Positions 1-11,470 of a stretch of 64,000 nt of DNA are shown one piece after another. This stretch comes from Serratia marcescens (GTDB lineage Bacteria > Pseudomonadota > Gammaproteobacteria > Enterobacterales > Enterobacteriaceae). The stretch lies in assembly GCF_006715005.1 (NCBI RefSeq), contig NZ_VFMJ01000001.1:4402001-4466000 (forward strand), written 5' to 3'. How positions within the stretch are numbered: the first letter of the stretch is position 1; every line of letters starts with the position of its first letter. The notes under the pieces are model-generated. The model saw only the letters and a list, made by a program, of their open reading frames with translations. It was not told where the DNA came from and ran no database searches. The position numbers were made by a program, and so were the translations under genes.

Positions 1-1185
1 GAACAAGGCTTCAGCCGCGGCGACCTCGGCTTCGCGCTGTCGGGCATCTCCATCGCCTACGGCTTCTCCAAATTCATCATGGGTTCGGTCTCCGACCGTT
101 CCAACCCGCGGGTGTTCCTGCCGGCCGGCCTGATCCTGGCGGCGGCGGTGATGTTGTTCATGGGCTTCGTGCCGTGGGCCACCTCCAGCATCGCGGTGAT
201 GTTCGTTCTGCTGTTCCTGTGCGGCTGGTTCCAGGGTATGGGTTGGCCGCCGTGCGGCCGCACCATGGTGCACTGGTGGTCGCAGAAAGAACGCGGCGGC
301 ATCGTTTCCATCTGGAACTGCGCCCACAACGTGGGCGGCGGCCTGCCGCCGCTGCTGTTCCTGCTGGGCATGGCCTGGTTCAACGACTGGCACGCGGCGC
401 TGTACATGCCGGCCTTCGGCGCCATCCTGGTGGCCCTGATCGCCTTCGCCCTGATGCGCGATACCCCGCAATCCTGCGGCCTGCCGCCGATTGAAGAGTA
501 CAAAAACGACTATCCGGACGACTACAGCGAAAAAGACGAAGAAGAGCTGACCGCCAAGCAGATCTTCATGCAGTACATCCTGCCGAACAAGCTGCTGTGG
601 TACATCGCGGTCGCCAACGTGTTCGTCTACCTGCTGCGTTACGGCATTCTGGACTGGTCGCCGACCTACCTGAAAGAAGTGAAGCACTTCGCGCTGGACA
701 AGTCTTCCTGGGCCTACTTCCTGTATGAATACGCCGGTATCCCGGGCACCCTGCTGTGCGGCTGGATGTCAGACAAAGTGTTCAAAGGCAACCGCGGCGC
801 CACCGGTGTGTTCTTCATGACGCTGGTGACCATCGCCACCGTGGTGTTCTGGATGAACCCGGCCGGTAACCCGACCGTGGACATGATCTGTATGCTGGTC
901 ATCGGCTTCCTGATCTACGGCCCGGTGATGCTGATCGGCCTGCACGCGCTGGAGCTGGCGCCGAAGAAAGCCGCCGGCACCGCCGCGGGCTTCACCGGCC
1001 TGTTCGGCTACCTGGGCGGCTCGGTTGCGGCCAGCGCCATCGTCGGTTACACCGTGGACTTCTTCGGTTGGGACGGCGGCTTCATGGTGATGATCGGCGG
1101 CGGCGTGCTGGCGGTTATCCTGCTGCTGCTGACCATGCTGAACGAAAAGAAACACCACGCGGAAATCGCCGCCAAGCGCGGTTAA
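1..1185 (+). CDS. glpT: Glycerol-3-phosphate:phosphate antiporter GlpT (5' end cut by window)
   Basis: This is an inner-membrane major facilitator protein that brings in sn-glycerol-3-phosphate in exchange for phosphate. The reading frame is open from base 1, and the first visible residues ([11 protein letters not shown]) match about residue 57 of E. coli GlpT, so roughly 56 residues lie outside the window. About ten membrane segments remain. The substrate-site His of the [10 protein letters not shown] segment and the Arg of LLRYGILDW are present; the other substrate Arg of the family, in helix 1, is off the window. glpQ follows after a hairpin, the usual glpTQ order, so GlpQ would supply the substrate in the periplasm. 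Family assignment is very secure. Confidence 0.97.
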   Translation, partial: EQGFSRGDLGFALSGISIAYGFSKFIMGSVSDRSNPRVFLPAGLILAAAVMLFMGFVPWATSSIAVMFVLLFLCGWFQGMGWPPCGRTMVHWWSQKERGGIVSIWNCAHNVGGGLPPLLFLLGMAWFNDWHAALYMPAFGAILVALIAFALMRDTPQSCGLPPIEEYKNDYPDDYSEKDEEELTAKQIFMQYILPNKLLWYIAVANVFVYLLRYGILDWSPTYLKEVKHFALDKSSWAYFLYEYAGIPGTLLCGWMSDKVFKGNRGATGVFFMTLVTIATVVFWMNPAGNPTVDMICMLVIGFLIYGPVMLIGLHALELAPKKAAGTAAGFTGLFGYLGGSVAASAIVGYTVDFFGWDGGFMVMIGGGVLAVILLLLTMLNEKKHHAEIAAKRG

Positions 1186-1210
1186 GCGTCACACGACTTT
1201 TGCATGATTT

Positions 1211-1234
1211 AAAGGCCGCCCTGCGGCCTTTTTA
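1211..1234 (+). terminator. Hairpin with T-run between glpT and glpQ
   Basis: A 9-bp GC-rich stem (AAAGGCCGC / GCGGCCTTT) with a 3-base loop is followed by T residues, starting about 25 bases after the glpT stop. It has the form of a Rho-independent terminator. Because glpQ starts only 34 bases later and is normally cotranscribed with glpT, it may act as a partial terminator or mRNA 3'-end stabiliser that lowers glpQ expression. That role is inferred. Confidence 0.75.
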
Positions 1235-1267
1235 CTACCCTGCCCCCAACAACACGGAGAAAATGGA

Positions 1268-2347
1268 ATGCGGACTCAAGTCAAAGCCCTGCTGACAGGG
1301 ATCATTCTCGCCACCTCAATGGTCAGCGCCGCACAGGCGGCGGACAAAGTGGTGATCGCCCACCGCGGCGCCAGCGGCTACCTGCCGGAACACACCCTGC
1401 CGGCGAAAGCGATGGCCTACGCGCAGGGCGCCGATTACCTCGAGCAAGATCTGGTGATGACCAAGGACAACGAGCTGGTGGTGCTGCACGACCATTACCT
1501 CGATCGCGTCACCGACGTCGCCGAACGCTTCCCGGACCGCGCGCGCAAAGACGGCCGCTACTACGCCATCGACTTTACGCTGGCGGAGATCAAATCGCTG
1601 AAGTTCACCGAAGGCTTTGACATCGAAAACGGCAAGAAGGTACAGGGTTATCCTGGCCGCTTCCCGATGGGCAAATCCGACTTCCGCGTACACACCTTCC
1701 AGGAAGAGATCGAGTTCGTGCAGGGTCTGAACCATTCGACCGGCAAAAACATCGGCATCTACCCTGAAATCAAGGCGCCGTGGTTCCACAAACAGGAAGG
1801 CAAAGACATCTCCAGCAAAGTGCTGGCGGTGCTCAAGCAGTACGGTTACACCGGCAAGAACGACAACGTCTACCTGCAGTGCTTCGACGCCAACGAGCTC
1901 AAACGCATCAAGAACGAGCTGGAGCCGAAGCTGGGCATGGATCTGAAGCTGGTGCAGCTGATCGCCTATAACGACTGGCAGGAAACCTACGAGCAGAAAG
2001 CCGACGGCAAGTGGGTAGAATACGACTACGACTGGATGTTCAAGCCGGGCGCGATGAAGAAAATCGCTCAGTATGCCGACGGCATCGGGCCGGACTACCA
2101 CATGCTGGTGGTAGCGGATCAATCCAAGCCGGGCCACATCGTGCTGACCGACATGGTGAAAGAAGCGCACGCCAGCAAGCTGGCGGTGCATCCGTTTACC
2201 ATCCGCGCCGATGCGCTACCGAAGTACGTGACCGACGTAAACCAGCTGTATGACGTGATTTACAACCAGGCCGGCGTCGACGGTGTGTTCACCGACTTCC
2301 CGGACAAGGGCGTGCAGTTCCTGCAGAAGCAGGGCCAGCACAAGTAA
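1268..2347 (+). CDS. glpQ: Periplasmic glycerophosphodiester phosphodiesterase GlpQ
   Basis: GlpQ hydrolyses glycerophosphodiesters (deacylated phospholipids) in the periplasm to sn-glycerol-3-phosphate and an alcohol. The 359-residue length matches the E. coli enzyme (358). A signal peptide covers residues 1-24 and ends in the cleavage motif AQA-ADK. The GDPD catalytic features follow at once: the HRGASGYLPEHT loop with the first catalytic His, YLEQDL with the metal ligands Glu and Asp, and the LHDHYLDR segment with the second His. The start is an ATG after an AACACGGAGAAA Shine-Dalgarno region. It lies downstream of glpT, which imports its product. Confidence 0.97.
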   Translation: MRTQVKALLTGIILATSMVSAAQAADKVVIAHRGASGYLPEHTLPAKAMAYAQGADYLEQDLVMTKDNELVVLHDHYLDRVTDVAERFPDRARKDGRYYAIDFTLAEIKSLKFTEGFDIENGKKVQGYPGRFPMGKSDFRVHTFQEEIEFVQGLNHSTGKNIGIYPEIKAPWFHKQEGKDISSKVLAVLKQYGYTGKNDNVYLQCFDANELKRIKNELEPKLGMDLKLVQLIAYNDWQETYEQKADGKWVEYDYDWMFKPGAMKKIAQYADGIGPDYHMLVVADQSKPGHIVLTDMVKEAHASKLAVHPFTIRADALPKYVTDVNQLYDVIYNQAGVDGVFTDFPDKGVQFLQKQGQHK

Positions 2348-2350
2348 TGC

Positions 2351-2380
2351 CAAGGGCGCCGCAAGGCGCCCTTGTTATTT
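2351..2380. terminator. Convergent terminator between glpQ and yigL
   Basis: A 10-bp perfect stem (CAAGGGCGCC / GGCGCCCTTG) around a GCAA tetraloop is followed on the plus strand by TTATTT. It lies just after the glpQ stop and abuts the yigL stop, so it ends glpQ transcription and may serve both directions. Confidence 0.8.
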
Positions 2381-3177
2381 CAGAGGAACATCTTGCGCAG
2401 GTAGTGCGGCACCGCGTTATCGACATTGGAGCCGATCACTTCCAGCTCCGGCAGCATATCCTTCAGGCGCTGATGCGCGTCGCGCATGATGCAGCCCTTG
2501 CCGGCCATCGACAGCATCTCCAGATCGTTCATGCCGTCGCCGAAGGCGATGCACTCTTGCAGCGTATAGCCGATGATCTTGGCCACTTCTTCCAGTGCAT
2601 GCCCTTTCGACACGCCGCCCGCCATCACTTCCAGACAGGTCGGGAACGAGAAGCTGACGTTGACCCGATCGCCCCAGCGCGCGTTGATGGCATCTTCCAC
2701 CTGCAGCAGCCGCTCATGATCTTCACAGGTAAAGTAAACCTTGCAGACGCCGTCGGTTTCCAGCAGGCCCGGCTCGAACAGCTGGTATTTGAACACCGAC
2801 TCCTGGAAGAACTCTTCCTGCTCCGGGCTTTCACGGTTGATGAACCAGTCATCGTTACGGTAGACGTTGGTGGTGATCTCCGGATCGTCGTGCAGCATGC
2901 CGTACAGATCGCGGGCGATATCCCCGTCCAGGTTGTGGCTGAAGATCAACTCGCCGGCGGTGTTGTGCACCCGCGCGCCGTTGGAGGTGATCATAAAGGC
3001 GCTGATCTCCAGGCTGTCGCGGATCTGCGCCACGTCGATATGGTGGCGGCCGGTGGCGAACACGAAATGCACGCCGCGCTGGGTCAGCAGCTTCAGCGTC
3101 TCTTTGGCGTACGGCGACAGGGTATGGTCGGGAGACAGCAGCGTGCCATCTAAATCGGAAGCGACGACGTGATACAT
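2380..3177 (-). CDS. yigL: HAD-family (Cof-type) sugar/pyridoxal phosphatase YigL
   Basis: The 265-residue protein is a HAD-superfamily phosphatase of the Cof (IIB cap) type. The N-terminal DLDGTLL motif holds the nucleophile and acid/base Asp, and the C-terminal GDGMNDLEML holds the magnesium-binding Asp residues. E. coli YigL acts on pyridoxal 5'-phosphate and on sugar phosphates, and its mRNA is stabilised by the sRNA SgrS during glucose-phosphate stress. I did not identify an SgrS site here. It starts 4 bases after the pldB stop on the same strand, as in E. coli, where pldB-yigL are cotranscribed. It is neighboured by glpQ instead of the E. coli yigM-metR genes. Confidence 0.93.
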   Translation of the reverse strand: MYHVVASDLDGTLLSPDHTLSPYAKETLKLLTQRGVHFVFATGRHHIDVAQIRDSLEISAFMITSNGARVHNTAGELIFSHNLDGDIARDLYGMLHDDPEITTNVYRNDDWFINRESPEQEEFFQESVFKYQLFEPGLLETDGVCKVYFTCEDHERLLQVEDAINARWGDRVNVSFSFPTCLEVMAGGVSKGHALEEVAKIIGYTLQECIAFGDGMNDLEMLSMAGKGCIMRDAHQRLKDMLPELEVIGSNVDNAVPHYLRKMFL

Positions 3178-3181
3178 AGCG

Positions 3182-4225
3182 TTATGTTCTAACCTCTGAT
3201 GGAGTTGTCGGCGGCAGCGCGCCGCCTAAGTGTTGAGCAAAGAAGCGCAGGATTGCGTTCAGTGCTTCGGCGCGCATCGCGTCCCGCTCGAACAGGATCT
3301 CATGGCGTGCGCCGTTGATAACCAGCGGGAGCCCCCCTTCGCAAGGGCGCCCCGCGTCTGACAGAGCCTGACAAAAAGCCTGGTGCGAACGGTTGTCGAC
3401 CACCCGTTCCTCACCGGCTTGCAAAAGCAACAGCGGCGTTGTTATCTCCCCGGCCTGAGCGATAATCTGCCGGCCGGCGCGGATGCTCTCTCGCACCCAA
3501 TGGTAGGTCGGCCCGCCCACCTGCAGCTCGGGGTAATCGGCGTAATAGCGCAGGCTGCGCCGGTAGCGTTCACGGCTGTGGGTCAACACGTTGACCACAT
3601 AGGGCAACGGCCGCCACTGGCCGGTGCCCACCGCGTAGTAGTCGCGGATCGCCGGGCGGGTCTCCACCCAGTCGAGAATGCGGTCGGCCAGCCAGCCCGG
3701 CATCGGCAACTGGATGCCGAACATCGGCGCGCAAAACGCCGCCGCGTCGAACGCCTGCGGCCGCCGTTGCAGGAACTGCGCCAGGATCGCGCCGCCCATC
3801 GAATGCGCCAGCGCGACGCGCTGCCGATAGCCGCGCGATTCGACCTCACGCTGCCAAAGCTGCTCGAAATCGTCCACGTAGTCGACAAAGTTTACCACAT
3901 GACCGCGGTGCGTATCCGCCAGTAAACGCCCGGAGCGCCCCTGCCCGCGATGATCGACGATCACCACGTCGTAGCCACTGTGGAACAGGTCGTAGGCCAC
4001 CTCAGGGTATTTCACGTAGCTTTCGATGCGGCCGGGGCTGACCACCACCACCCGCTGATGCCGTGCGGAGCGAAAACGCACAAAGCGGATCGGCACGCCG
4101 CCCACGCCGCTGAACTCGCCTTCTTCCCGTAGCCGCCAGAAGTCCAGCAGCGGCCCGGTGGCGAAGGCAGCGAACTGCGTTTCACGCGTTAACCAGTCAT
4201 CGGAGCTGAGAGTGAACGAGGTCAT
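3182..4225 (-). CDS. pldB: Lysophospholipase L2 PldB
   Basis: PldB is a serine alpha/beta hydrolase associated with the inner membrane that removes the remaining acyl chain from lysophospholipids. The nucleophile elbow AHSMGGA is present near the middle, and the presumed catalytic His sits in the C-terminal NGARHEILFERD segment. I place the start at an internal ATG (MTSFTLSSDDW), which gives 347 residues and aligns with the E. coli N-terminus; a longer frame reaches 4276 but its extra 17 residues do not resemble the family. The ribosome site before this ATG is poor, so the start is the least certain point. It is cotranscribed with yigL and divergent from rhtB. Confidence 0.93.
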   Translation of the reverse strand: MTSFTLSSDDWLTRETQFAAFATGPLLDFWRLREEGEFSGVGGVPIRFVRFRSARHQRVVVVSPGRIESYVKYPEVAYDLFHSGYDVVIVDHRGQGRSGRLLADTHRGHVVNFVDYVDDFEQLWQREVESRGYRQRVALAHSMGGAILAQFLQRRPQAFDAAAFCAPMFGIQLPMPGWLADRILDWVETRPAIRDYYAVGTGQWRPLPYVVNVLTHSRERYRRSLRYYADYPELQVGGPTYHWVRESIRAGRQIIAQAGEITTPLLLLQAGEERVVDNRSHQAFCQALSDAGRPCEGGLPLVINGARHEILFERDAMRAEALNAILRFFAQHLGGALPPTTPSEVRT

Positions 4226-4373
4226 CGAGAGCGTTTTCCCTGTGGGGCCGGCGGAAAAATGTGACCGCTGGCACAAGAAATCATACTAGCGTATTGTGAT
4301 TCAATTCTTACAAAAAACGGCGCCGCCTCGGCGCATTGTGGCACAAAACGACACTTTCAGGGAGCCGAGAACC

Positions 4374-4994
4374 ATGACCTTGGACTGGTGGTTAACCTAC
4401 CTGCTGACCACGCTTATCCTCAGCCTGTCCCCTGGCTCAGGCGCCATCAATACCATGAGCACCGGCATCAGCCACGGCTATCGCGGCGCCGCCGCGTCGA
4501 TCGCCGGGCTGCAGGTCGGGTTGAGCGCGCACATCGTGCTGGTGGGCATCGGCCTCGGCGCGCTGATTTCTCAATCGCTGCTGGCGTTCGAACTGCTGAA
4601 ATGGCTGGGTGCAGCCTACCTGGTGTGGCTCGGCATCCAGCAATGGCGCGCCGCCGGGGCGCTGGATCTGCATGCGCTGGCGGGCAGCATGCCGCGCCGC
4701 CGTCTGTTCCGACGCGCGGTGCTGGTCAACCTGACCAACCCGAAAAGCATCGTGTTCCTCGCCGCGCTGTTCCCGCAGTTCATCTTGCCCAATCAGCCGC
4801 AGGCCGAGCAGTATCTGGTGCTCGGCGTCACCACCGTGGTGGTGGATATTCTGGTGATGATCGGTTACGCCACCCTGGCGACGCGCATCGCCGGCTGGCT
4901 GAGAACGCCGCGCCAGATGCAGCTGCTTAACCGAGTGTTCGGTTCGCTGTTCATTCTGGTGGCGGGGCTGCTGGCGACCGCCCGCAAAGCCTGA
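4374..4994 (+). CDS. rhtB: Homoserine/homoserine lactone efflux protein RhtB
   Basis: RhtB is a LysE/RhtB-family inner-membrane exporter of homoserine, homoserine lactone and related amino acids. The 206-residue protein has about six hydrophobic segments and the family signature [13 protein letters not shown] near the N-terminus. The ATG at 4374, preceded by a GGGAGCCGAG ribosome site, gives the same N-terminus as E. coli RhtB (MTLDWWLTY), so an upstream in-frame extension to 4296 is discarded. It is transcribed towards rhtC, a paralogue with overlapping substrate range, and away from pldB. Confidence 0.94.
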   Translation: MTLDWWLTYLLTTLILSLSPGSGAINTMSTGISHGYRGAAASIAGLQVGLSAHIVLVGIGLGALISQSLLAFELLKWLGAAYLVWLGIQQWRAAGALDLHALAGSMPRRRLFRRAVLVNLTNPKSIVFLAALFPQFILPNQPQAEQYLVLGVTTVVVDILVMIGYATLATRIAGWLRTPRQMQLLNRVFGSLFILVAGLLATARKA

Positions 4995-4996
4995 CA

Positions 4997-5027
4997 AAAA
5001 AGGCCGGGCATCGCTGCTCGGCCTTTG
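4997..5027. terminator. Bidirectional terminator between rhtB and rhtC
   Basis: The GC-rich inverted repeat AAAGGCCGGGC / GCTCGGCCTTT (one G-T mismatch type pair) lies between the convergent stops of rhtB and rhtC. Read on the minus strand it is followed by a run of six T, so it should terminate the recQ-rhtC transcript well; on the plus strand the T-run is weaker. Confidence 0.78.
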
Positions 5028-5041
5028 GCATTTCACTGCGG

Positions 5042-5662
5042 TTAGCGGGTAAAGATCAGGTGTAACCCGAAGCCGGTAAACAACACGCCCGCTACCCCGT
5101 CTATCCACTTGGCCAACCGCTGATAGCCGCGGCGCATCGCCGGCAGCGCAAACACCACCGCCACCAGGCTGAACCAGACGAAGGTCTCGGCGACGATCAG
5201 CAAAAACAGCCCCCAGCGCGCTCCGGCGCCGACGCTGTCGCCGACGAACAGCGAGAACACGCTGCCGAAATAGATCACCGCTTTCGGGTTGGACAAATTG
5301 GTCAGGAAGCCGCGAATAAAGCTGCGCCCGGCCTTCGGCAACGCCACCTGGGCCTCCGCCGCCGGCTGCGCTCGTTGCGCCCGCGCGGAACGCAGCAGCT
5401 GCCACCCCATCCAGCACAGGTAAATGCCGCCGCCGACCATGATGATCTGATGCAACCAGGCCATCTTCTGCAGGATCAGATGCAGCCCCATCAACGCCAC
5501 GCCGGCCCATACCACGATGCCGAGCGAAATGCCGACCACGCCCATCATCGCCTCACGGCGCGAGCGGCTGGCGGCGGTTTGCGACACGAAAAAGAAGTCC
5601 GGCCCCGGGCTCATCAGCGCAATCAGATGCACCAGCGCCACGGTAAGAAACAGCATCAGCAT
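5042..5662 (-). CDS. rhtC: Threonine export protein RhtC
   Basis: RhtC is a LysE/RhtB-family membrane exporter of threonine, and to a lesser degree homoserine. Its 206 residues and six predicted membrane segments match E. coli RhtC, including the N-terminal ALMSPGPDFFFVSQTA signature and the C-terminal AKWIDG segment. It begins 12 bases after the recQ stop on the same strand, so it is probably the last gene of a pldA-recQ-rhtC transcript. Confidence 0.95.
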   Translation of the reverse strand: MLMLFLTVALVHLIALMSPGPDFFFVSQTAASRSRREAMMGVVGISLGIVVWAGVALMGLHLILQKMAWLHQIIMVGGGIYLCWMGWQLLRSARAQRAQPAAEAQVALPKAGRSFIRGFLTNLSNPKAVIYFGSVFSLFVGDSVGAGARWGLFLLIVAETFVWFSLVAVVFALPAMRRGYQRLAKWIDGVAGVLFTGFGLHLIFTR

Positions 5663-5674
5663 GATTTATCGCCC

Positions 5675-7507
<1,833 letters not shown>

Positions 7508-7550
7508 ACACTTCCCCATTTTTTCATCGGTACATACCCACCGGGTATGA

Positions 7551-8429
7551 TTACATAATATCGTTCAGCATGACACCAACGCCCACCCGTGTCTGCCGGA
7601 AGTTGTAGTCGATCAGCGATTCGCCGTAGCCGCTGAACACCTGGGTATAGAAACGCACGTTGCGGGTGATCGGATAGCTCCAGCCCAGCTCCGCGCCGCC
7701 GTAGCCGCTGTTCCAGTTATAGTGGCTGTCGACGCTGAACACGCTGTCGCCCCAGGCGTAACCGACCTTCAACCGGTAGTATCCCATGTATTTGGTGATG
7801 TCCGGGTTGTCGTCGTTGCTCGAGCTTTCCGAGAAGCGGAACCAGGGCTTGAGATCCACCTGCCAGTTGCCGTTTTGCGCCATCAGCCGCGCATAGCCGC
7901 GATTCCAGCTGCGCGACGTCGGATCCGAGCGGCCGTTAGACTGATGGTTAACGCCGATTTCAACATCGCGCAGCGTCCAACCGGCAAAACGGTAATCGGT
8001 CGCCCACCCCACGAACAGCTGCGGCTCATAGTTGGTTTCGCGGAACGGTGAAGACTCACCGCGGTTGGACAATTGCCACCAGGAGCGCTGAGTATAAGAC
8101 GCGCCGAGCACCGAGTTGTCGCCGGCAATGCCTCGCCACAGTGGAAACGCCAGGCTAAGTTGGTATTTCACCTCGTCCTTGCGCGCCTTGTCGGCCCAGT
8201 TGTACGTCTTGATGGCTTCTTTGTTGATATCGCTGGTGTCGGTGTACAGCAGGTAATTGGGATCGTAAGGATACAGGGTGAACGGATTATCGTGCTCCTG
8301 CAGCAGGTTGGCGATAATGCTGCCCCGCACCGCCGGCTTATCGTGAATCTGCTGCTCTTTGGCTTCCTCAGCCAATGCCAGCGCCGGCATCAGCAGCGTG
8401 GCGGAAACGATCCCTGACAAAATGCGCAT
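7551..8429 (-). CDS. pldA: Outer membrane phospholipase A PldA
   Basis: PldA (OMPLA) is a calcium-dependent outer-membrane phospholipase that dimerises and becomes active when phospholipid reaches the outer leaflet, and so senses envelope asymmetry. A signal peptide of about 20 residues ends in ALA. The mature protein is rich in aromatic beta strands. The active-site segment [21 protein letters not shown] contains the catalytic His and Ser spaced as in the family, and the catalytic Asn lies upstream in the strand before it. The length (292) agrees with E. coli (289). It stands upstream of recQ with a 43-base gap to the GTG start. Confidence 0.96.
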   Translation of the reverse strand: MRILSGIVSATLLMPALALAEEAKEQQIHDKPAVRGSIIANLLQEHDNPFTLYPYDPNYLLYTDTSDINKEAIKTYNWADKARKDEVKYQLSLAFPLWRGIAGDNSVLGASYTQRSWWQLSNRGESSPFRETNYEPQLFVGWATDYRFAGWTLRDVEIGVNHQSNGRSDPTSRSWNRGYARLMAQNGNWQVDLKPWFRFSESSSNDDNPDITKYMGYYRLKVGYAWGDSVFSVDSHYNWNSGYGGAELGWSYPITRNVRFYTQVFSGYGESLIDYNFRQTRVGVGVMLNDIM

Positions 8430-8632
8430 AACCTCTCCTCACTCCAACGAAAAAGGGCAAGCCCGGAAAAAATCAGGCCATTTTACACACAAAGGGCGTT
8501 TTACCGCAGCGCAGGCCGGTTTTATTGGAATAGTCTGGAAAGCAACAAAGGTTAAGCATAAAATCAACATTCCATTAACCTGGACTGACCAGTTAGCTCC
8601 CTTAAAACGCAAAAGAAAAACGGAAACCCGCT

Positions 8633-9103
8633 ATGTCGACCACACCATTGACCCTGGAAACCGCCCGCCGCAAGATCGGCGAAATCTTTGTCTACCACAT
8701 GCCGTTCAACCGCGAGCTTGGCCTGGAGCTGCGCCGCTTCGACGATGACTACGTCGAGCTGAGCTTCACCAATCAGCGCAAGCTGGTGGGCAACGCCGCA
8801 CAGGAAATTCTGCACGGCGGCGTGATCGCCGCGGTGCTTGACGTCGCCGCCGGATTGGCCTGCGCCGGCGGCGTGCTGACGCGCCTGGAGCCGCTGATCG
8901 AAGAAGAGATCGCCGCCAAGCTGTCGCGCATGGGCACCATCGACCTGCGCGTCGACTACCTGCGCCCCGGCCGCGGCGAGCACTTCGTCGCCTCCGCCAG
9001 CGTGCTGCGCAGCGGCAACAAGGTCGCCGTCGCGCGCGTAGAACTGCATAACCACGACGGCCTGCATATCGCGACGGCCACCGCCACCTATCTGGTCGGC
9101 TGA
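8633..9103 (+). CDS. yigI: YigI family hotdog-fold thioesterase
   Basis: The 156-residue protein belongs to the PaaI/YigI group of hotdog-fold acyl-CoA thioesterases. The family core [16 protein letters not shown] carries the HGG turn and the acidic residue used in catalysis, and [15 protein letters not shown] is the usual second strand and turn. E. coli YigI is reported to act on medium- and long-chain acyl-CoA; the substrate here is inferred. It lies between pldA (divergent) and rarD (same direction), the E. coli order, and the rarD start is 66 bases after its stop. Confidence 0.9.
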   Translation: MSTTPLTLETARRKIGEIFVYHMPFNRELGLELRRFDDDYVELSFTNQRKLVGNAAQEILHGGVIAAVLDVAAGLACAGGVLTRLEPLIEEEIAAKLSRMGTIDLRVDYLRPGRGEHFVASASVLRSGNKVAVARVELHNHDGLHIATATATYLVG

Positions 9104-9169
9104 TGATTGTGCGCGGTGAGCGTCTTCAGTACACTCACCGCATCTTACGTTCCCCACCAGAGTGACGTC

Positions 9170-10057
9170 ATGGACGCAAAGCAAACGCGTCAGGGCATTT
9201 TCTTTGCCCTGGCCGCCTATTTTATGTGGGGCATCGCCCCGGCCTATTTCAAACTGATTCAGCAAGTACCCGCCGATGAGATCCTTACCCACCGGATCAT
9301 CTGGTCGTTTTTCTTCATGCTGGCGCTGATCTCGCTGGGCCGCAGCTGGCCGAAAGTGCGTGCCGCCTGTCAAAATCGCAAACGGCTGCTGCTGCTGGCG
9401 GTCACCGCGCTGTTGATCGGCGGTAACTGGCTGCTGTTTATCTGGGCGGTGAACAATCACCATATGCTGGAAGCCAGCCTGGGCTACTTCATCAACCCGC
9501 TGGTTAACGTGCTGTTGGGAATGCTGTTTCTCGGCGAGCGCTTCCGCCGCATGCAGTGGGTGGCGGTGGCGCTGGCGTTCACCGGAGTGCTGGTGCAACT
9601 CTGGCAGTTCGGCTCGTTGCCGATCATCGGTCTGGGGCTGGCGTTCAGCTTCGCCTTCTACGGCCTGCTGCGCAAGAAAATTGCCATCGACGCCCAGACC
9701 GGCATGCTGATTGAGACGCTGTGGCTGCTGCCGGTGGCGGCCGCCTATCTTTTCCTGTTCGCCGACAGCCCCACCAGCCACCTGAGCGCCAACCCGTGGT
9801 CGCTGAACCTGCTGCTGGTCGCCGCCGGCATCGTCACCACCGTGCCATTGCTGTGTTTCACCGCGGCGGCCACCCGGCTGCGCCTGTCGACGCTCGGTTT
9901 CTTCCAGTATCTCGGCCCGACGCTGATGTTCCTGCTGGCGGTCACCTTCTACGGTGAGACCATCGGCCAGGACAAGCTGGTCACCTTCGGCTTTATCTGG
10001 GCGGCGCTGATCCTGTTCACCCTCGATGCACTCTACACCCAACGCAAGCTCCGCTGA
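9170..10057 (+). CDS. rarD: EamA-family transporter RarD
   Basis: RarD is a ten-helix drug/metabolite transporter-superfamily membrane protein named for chloramphenicol sensitivity; its natural substrate is not established. The sequence shows alternating hydrophobic segments over its whole length and the family start KQTRQGIFFALAAYFMWGIAP. The ATG at 9170 gives 295 residues (E. coli 296), and the stretch from 9107 to it does not look like coding sequence. It is convergent with corA. Confidence 0.92.
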   Translation: MDAKQTRQGIFFALAAYFMWGIAPAYFKLIQQVPADEILTHRIIWSFFFMLALISLGRSWPKVRAACQNRKRLLLLAVTALLIGGNWLLFIWAVNNHHMLEASLGYFINPLVNVLLGMLFLGERFRRMQWVAVALAFTGVLVQLWQFGSLPIIGLGLAFSFAFYGLLRKKIAIDAQTGMLIETLWLLPVAAAYLFLFADSPTSHLSANPWSLNLLLVAAGIVTTVPLLCFTAAATRLRLSTLGFFQYLGPTLMFLLAVTFYGETIGQDKLVTFGFIWAALILFTLDALYTQRKLR

Positions 10058-10059
10058 GC

Positions 10060-10077
10060 CCGGCGCCGCCGGGTTAC
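10060..10077. terminator. Short hairpin between convergent rarD and corA
   Basis: The 21-base gap between the two stops is largely a GC stem (CCCGGC / GCCGGG with a 3-base loop). It lacks a good T-run in either direction, so it may slow polymerase or protect 3' ends more than terminate cleanly. Confidence 0.45.
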
Positions 10078-10078
10078 A

Positions 10079-11029
10079 TTACAGCCAGTTCTTGCGCTTG
10101 AAGTACAGATAAGGGGCCAGGCCGGCCAGGATCATCAGCGTGATGGCGCCCGGGTAGCCGAATGACCATTTCAGTTCCGGCATGAATTCGAAGTTCATGC
10201 CGTAGCTGGAAGCCACCAGCGTAGGCGGCAGGAACACCACCGACACCACCGAGAAGATCTTGATGATGCGGTTCTGTTCGATATTGATGAAGCCCATCGC
10301 CGCCTGCATCAGGAAGTTCACCTTCTGGAACAGCGATTCGTTGTGCGGCAGCAGGGATTCGATGTCGCGCAGCACTTCACGCGCCTGCTCCAGCTGGCCG
10401 GTCGGCAGACGCGCCTTGCGCACCAGGAAGTTGAGCGCGCGCTGGGTATCCATCAGACACAAACGCACCTTCCAGCCGATATCTTCCAGCTCCGCCAGCG
10501 TCGATAGCGCGGCGTCGTATTCGTCGCCCTGATGCCCTTCCATGATCACCCGGCTGAGCTGTTCCAGATCGCTGTAGATGTTCTCTATCTCGTCCGCCAG
10601 CTGTTCAATCTTGGTTTCGAACAGATCCAGCAGCAGTTCGTAGGCGTTGCCTTCGAGCATGGTCTGGTTGCGGGCGCGCATGCGGTACAGGCGAAACGCC
10701 GGCAGTTCACGCTCGCGCAGGGTATACAGGCGGCCGTCGCGGATGGTGAAGGCCACCGTGGAGTTGCCGGCGTGATCTTCCGCATCTTCGAAGTAGAAGA
10801 AGGAGTGGATATGCAGACCGTCTTCGTCTTCGAAGAATCGGGCGGAGGCTTCGATGTCGTCCAGTTCGGGACGCGTCGCCAGGCTTTGTCCCAGCTCATT
10901 CTGTACGCGCTCACGCTCGCCCTCTTCCGGCTCGACCAGATCAACCCACAGCGATGACGTGAGATCATCCGAGTCGTCCAGCTCCAGACGGGACAAGCGG
11001 CGGTTATCTAATTTAAAAGCGCTCAGCAT
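10079..11029 (-). CDS. corA: Magnesium/cobalt transporter CorA
   Basis: CorA is the constitutive pentameric inner-membrane channel for Mg2+, Co2+ and Ni2+. The large acidic cytoplasmic domain (about residues 1-250) is followed by two helices near the C-terminus with the selectivity motif YGMNF and the periplasmic loop MPELKW; the basic tail KRKNWL ends the protein. The ATG at 11029 gives 316 residues, exactly the E. coli length, and follows an ACGGAG ribosome site. The frame stays open upstream to a GTG at 11101, but those 24 residues are not in known CorA proteins and lie in the leader. Confidence 0.97.
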   Translation of the reverse strand: MLSAFKLDNRRLSRLELDDSDDLTSSLWVDLVEPEEGERERVQNELGQSLATRPELDDIEASARFFEDEDGLHIHSFFYFEDAEDHAGNSTVAFTIRDGRLYTLRERELPAFRLYRMRARNQTMLEGNAYELLLDLFETKIEQLADEIENIYSDLEQLSRVIMEGHQGDEYDAALSTLAELEDIGWKVRLCLMDTQRALNFLVRKARLPTGQLEQAREVLRDIESLLPHNESLFQKVNFLMQAAMGFINIEQNRIIKIFSVVSVVFLPPTLVASSYGMNFEFMPELKWSFGYPGAITLMILAGLAPYLYFKRKNWL

Positions 11030-11300
11030 GTGCCAAAACTCCGTGAAGGTAACGGGTGCGGACAACGCGTTGAAGCACAGAAACAGAGGGATGCGTATCA
11101 CCGATTTGTTTCAGACCATGAAGAGATCTGACTCATAGCGACGCTTTGCGGGGTCGCCGACAACCACGAAGGCTATCAGCAAAAACGGAGAGCCTTAGAA
11201 GTTATACCTGCGGCGCAGGTCAGTGAGCCAGTATCTACTGGGTGTGTCCAAGGCGTCTGTCCTCAATGATAATAGTGCGCGCATGTTACGCCGAGAGGAA
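11030..11300 (-). promoter_or_regulatory. Long corA 5' leader with small leader ORF
   Basis: About 270 bases upstream of corA contain no conventional gene. A 12-codon ORF ([12 protein letters not shown], 11136 down to 11098) ends at a TGA that overlaps the GTG of a second, corA in-frame stretch. In Salmonella, corA is known to have a translated leader peptide (CorL) whose translation controls Rho-dependent termination inside the leader; I infer an analogous role here. I cannot confirm the peptide sequence against CorL, and its ribosome site is weak. Confidence 0.45.
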
Positions 11301-11470
11301 AAAGCCTGTCAACACGTTAGGCGGGATAATTGCGCAACAAATCATCACGATGATCAATGGTAAAAATGGCGCTTAAACCGTGCTGAAAAAGTCGCGGCGA
11401 TCGCTTACCGCCACCAAGAATGTTGTTAAGATGACGTCACCCTAATGGTACGACAAGCATGCGGATTTAA

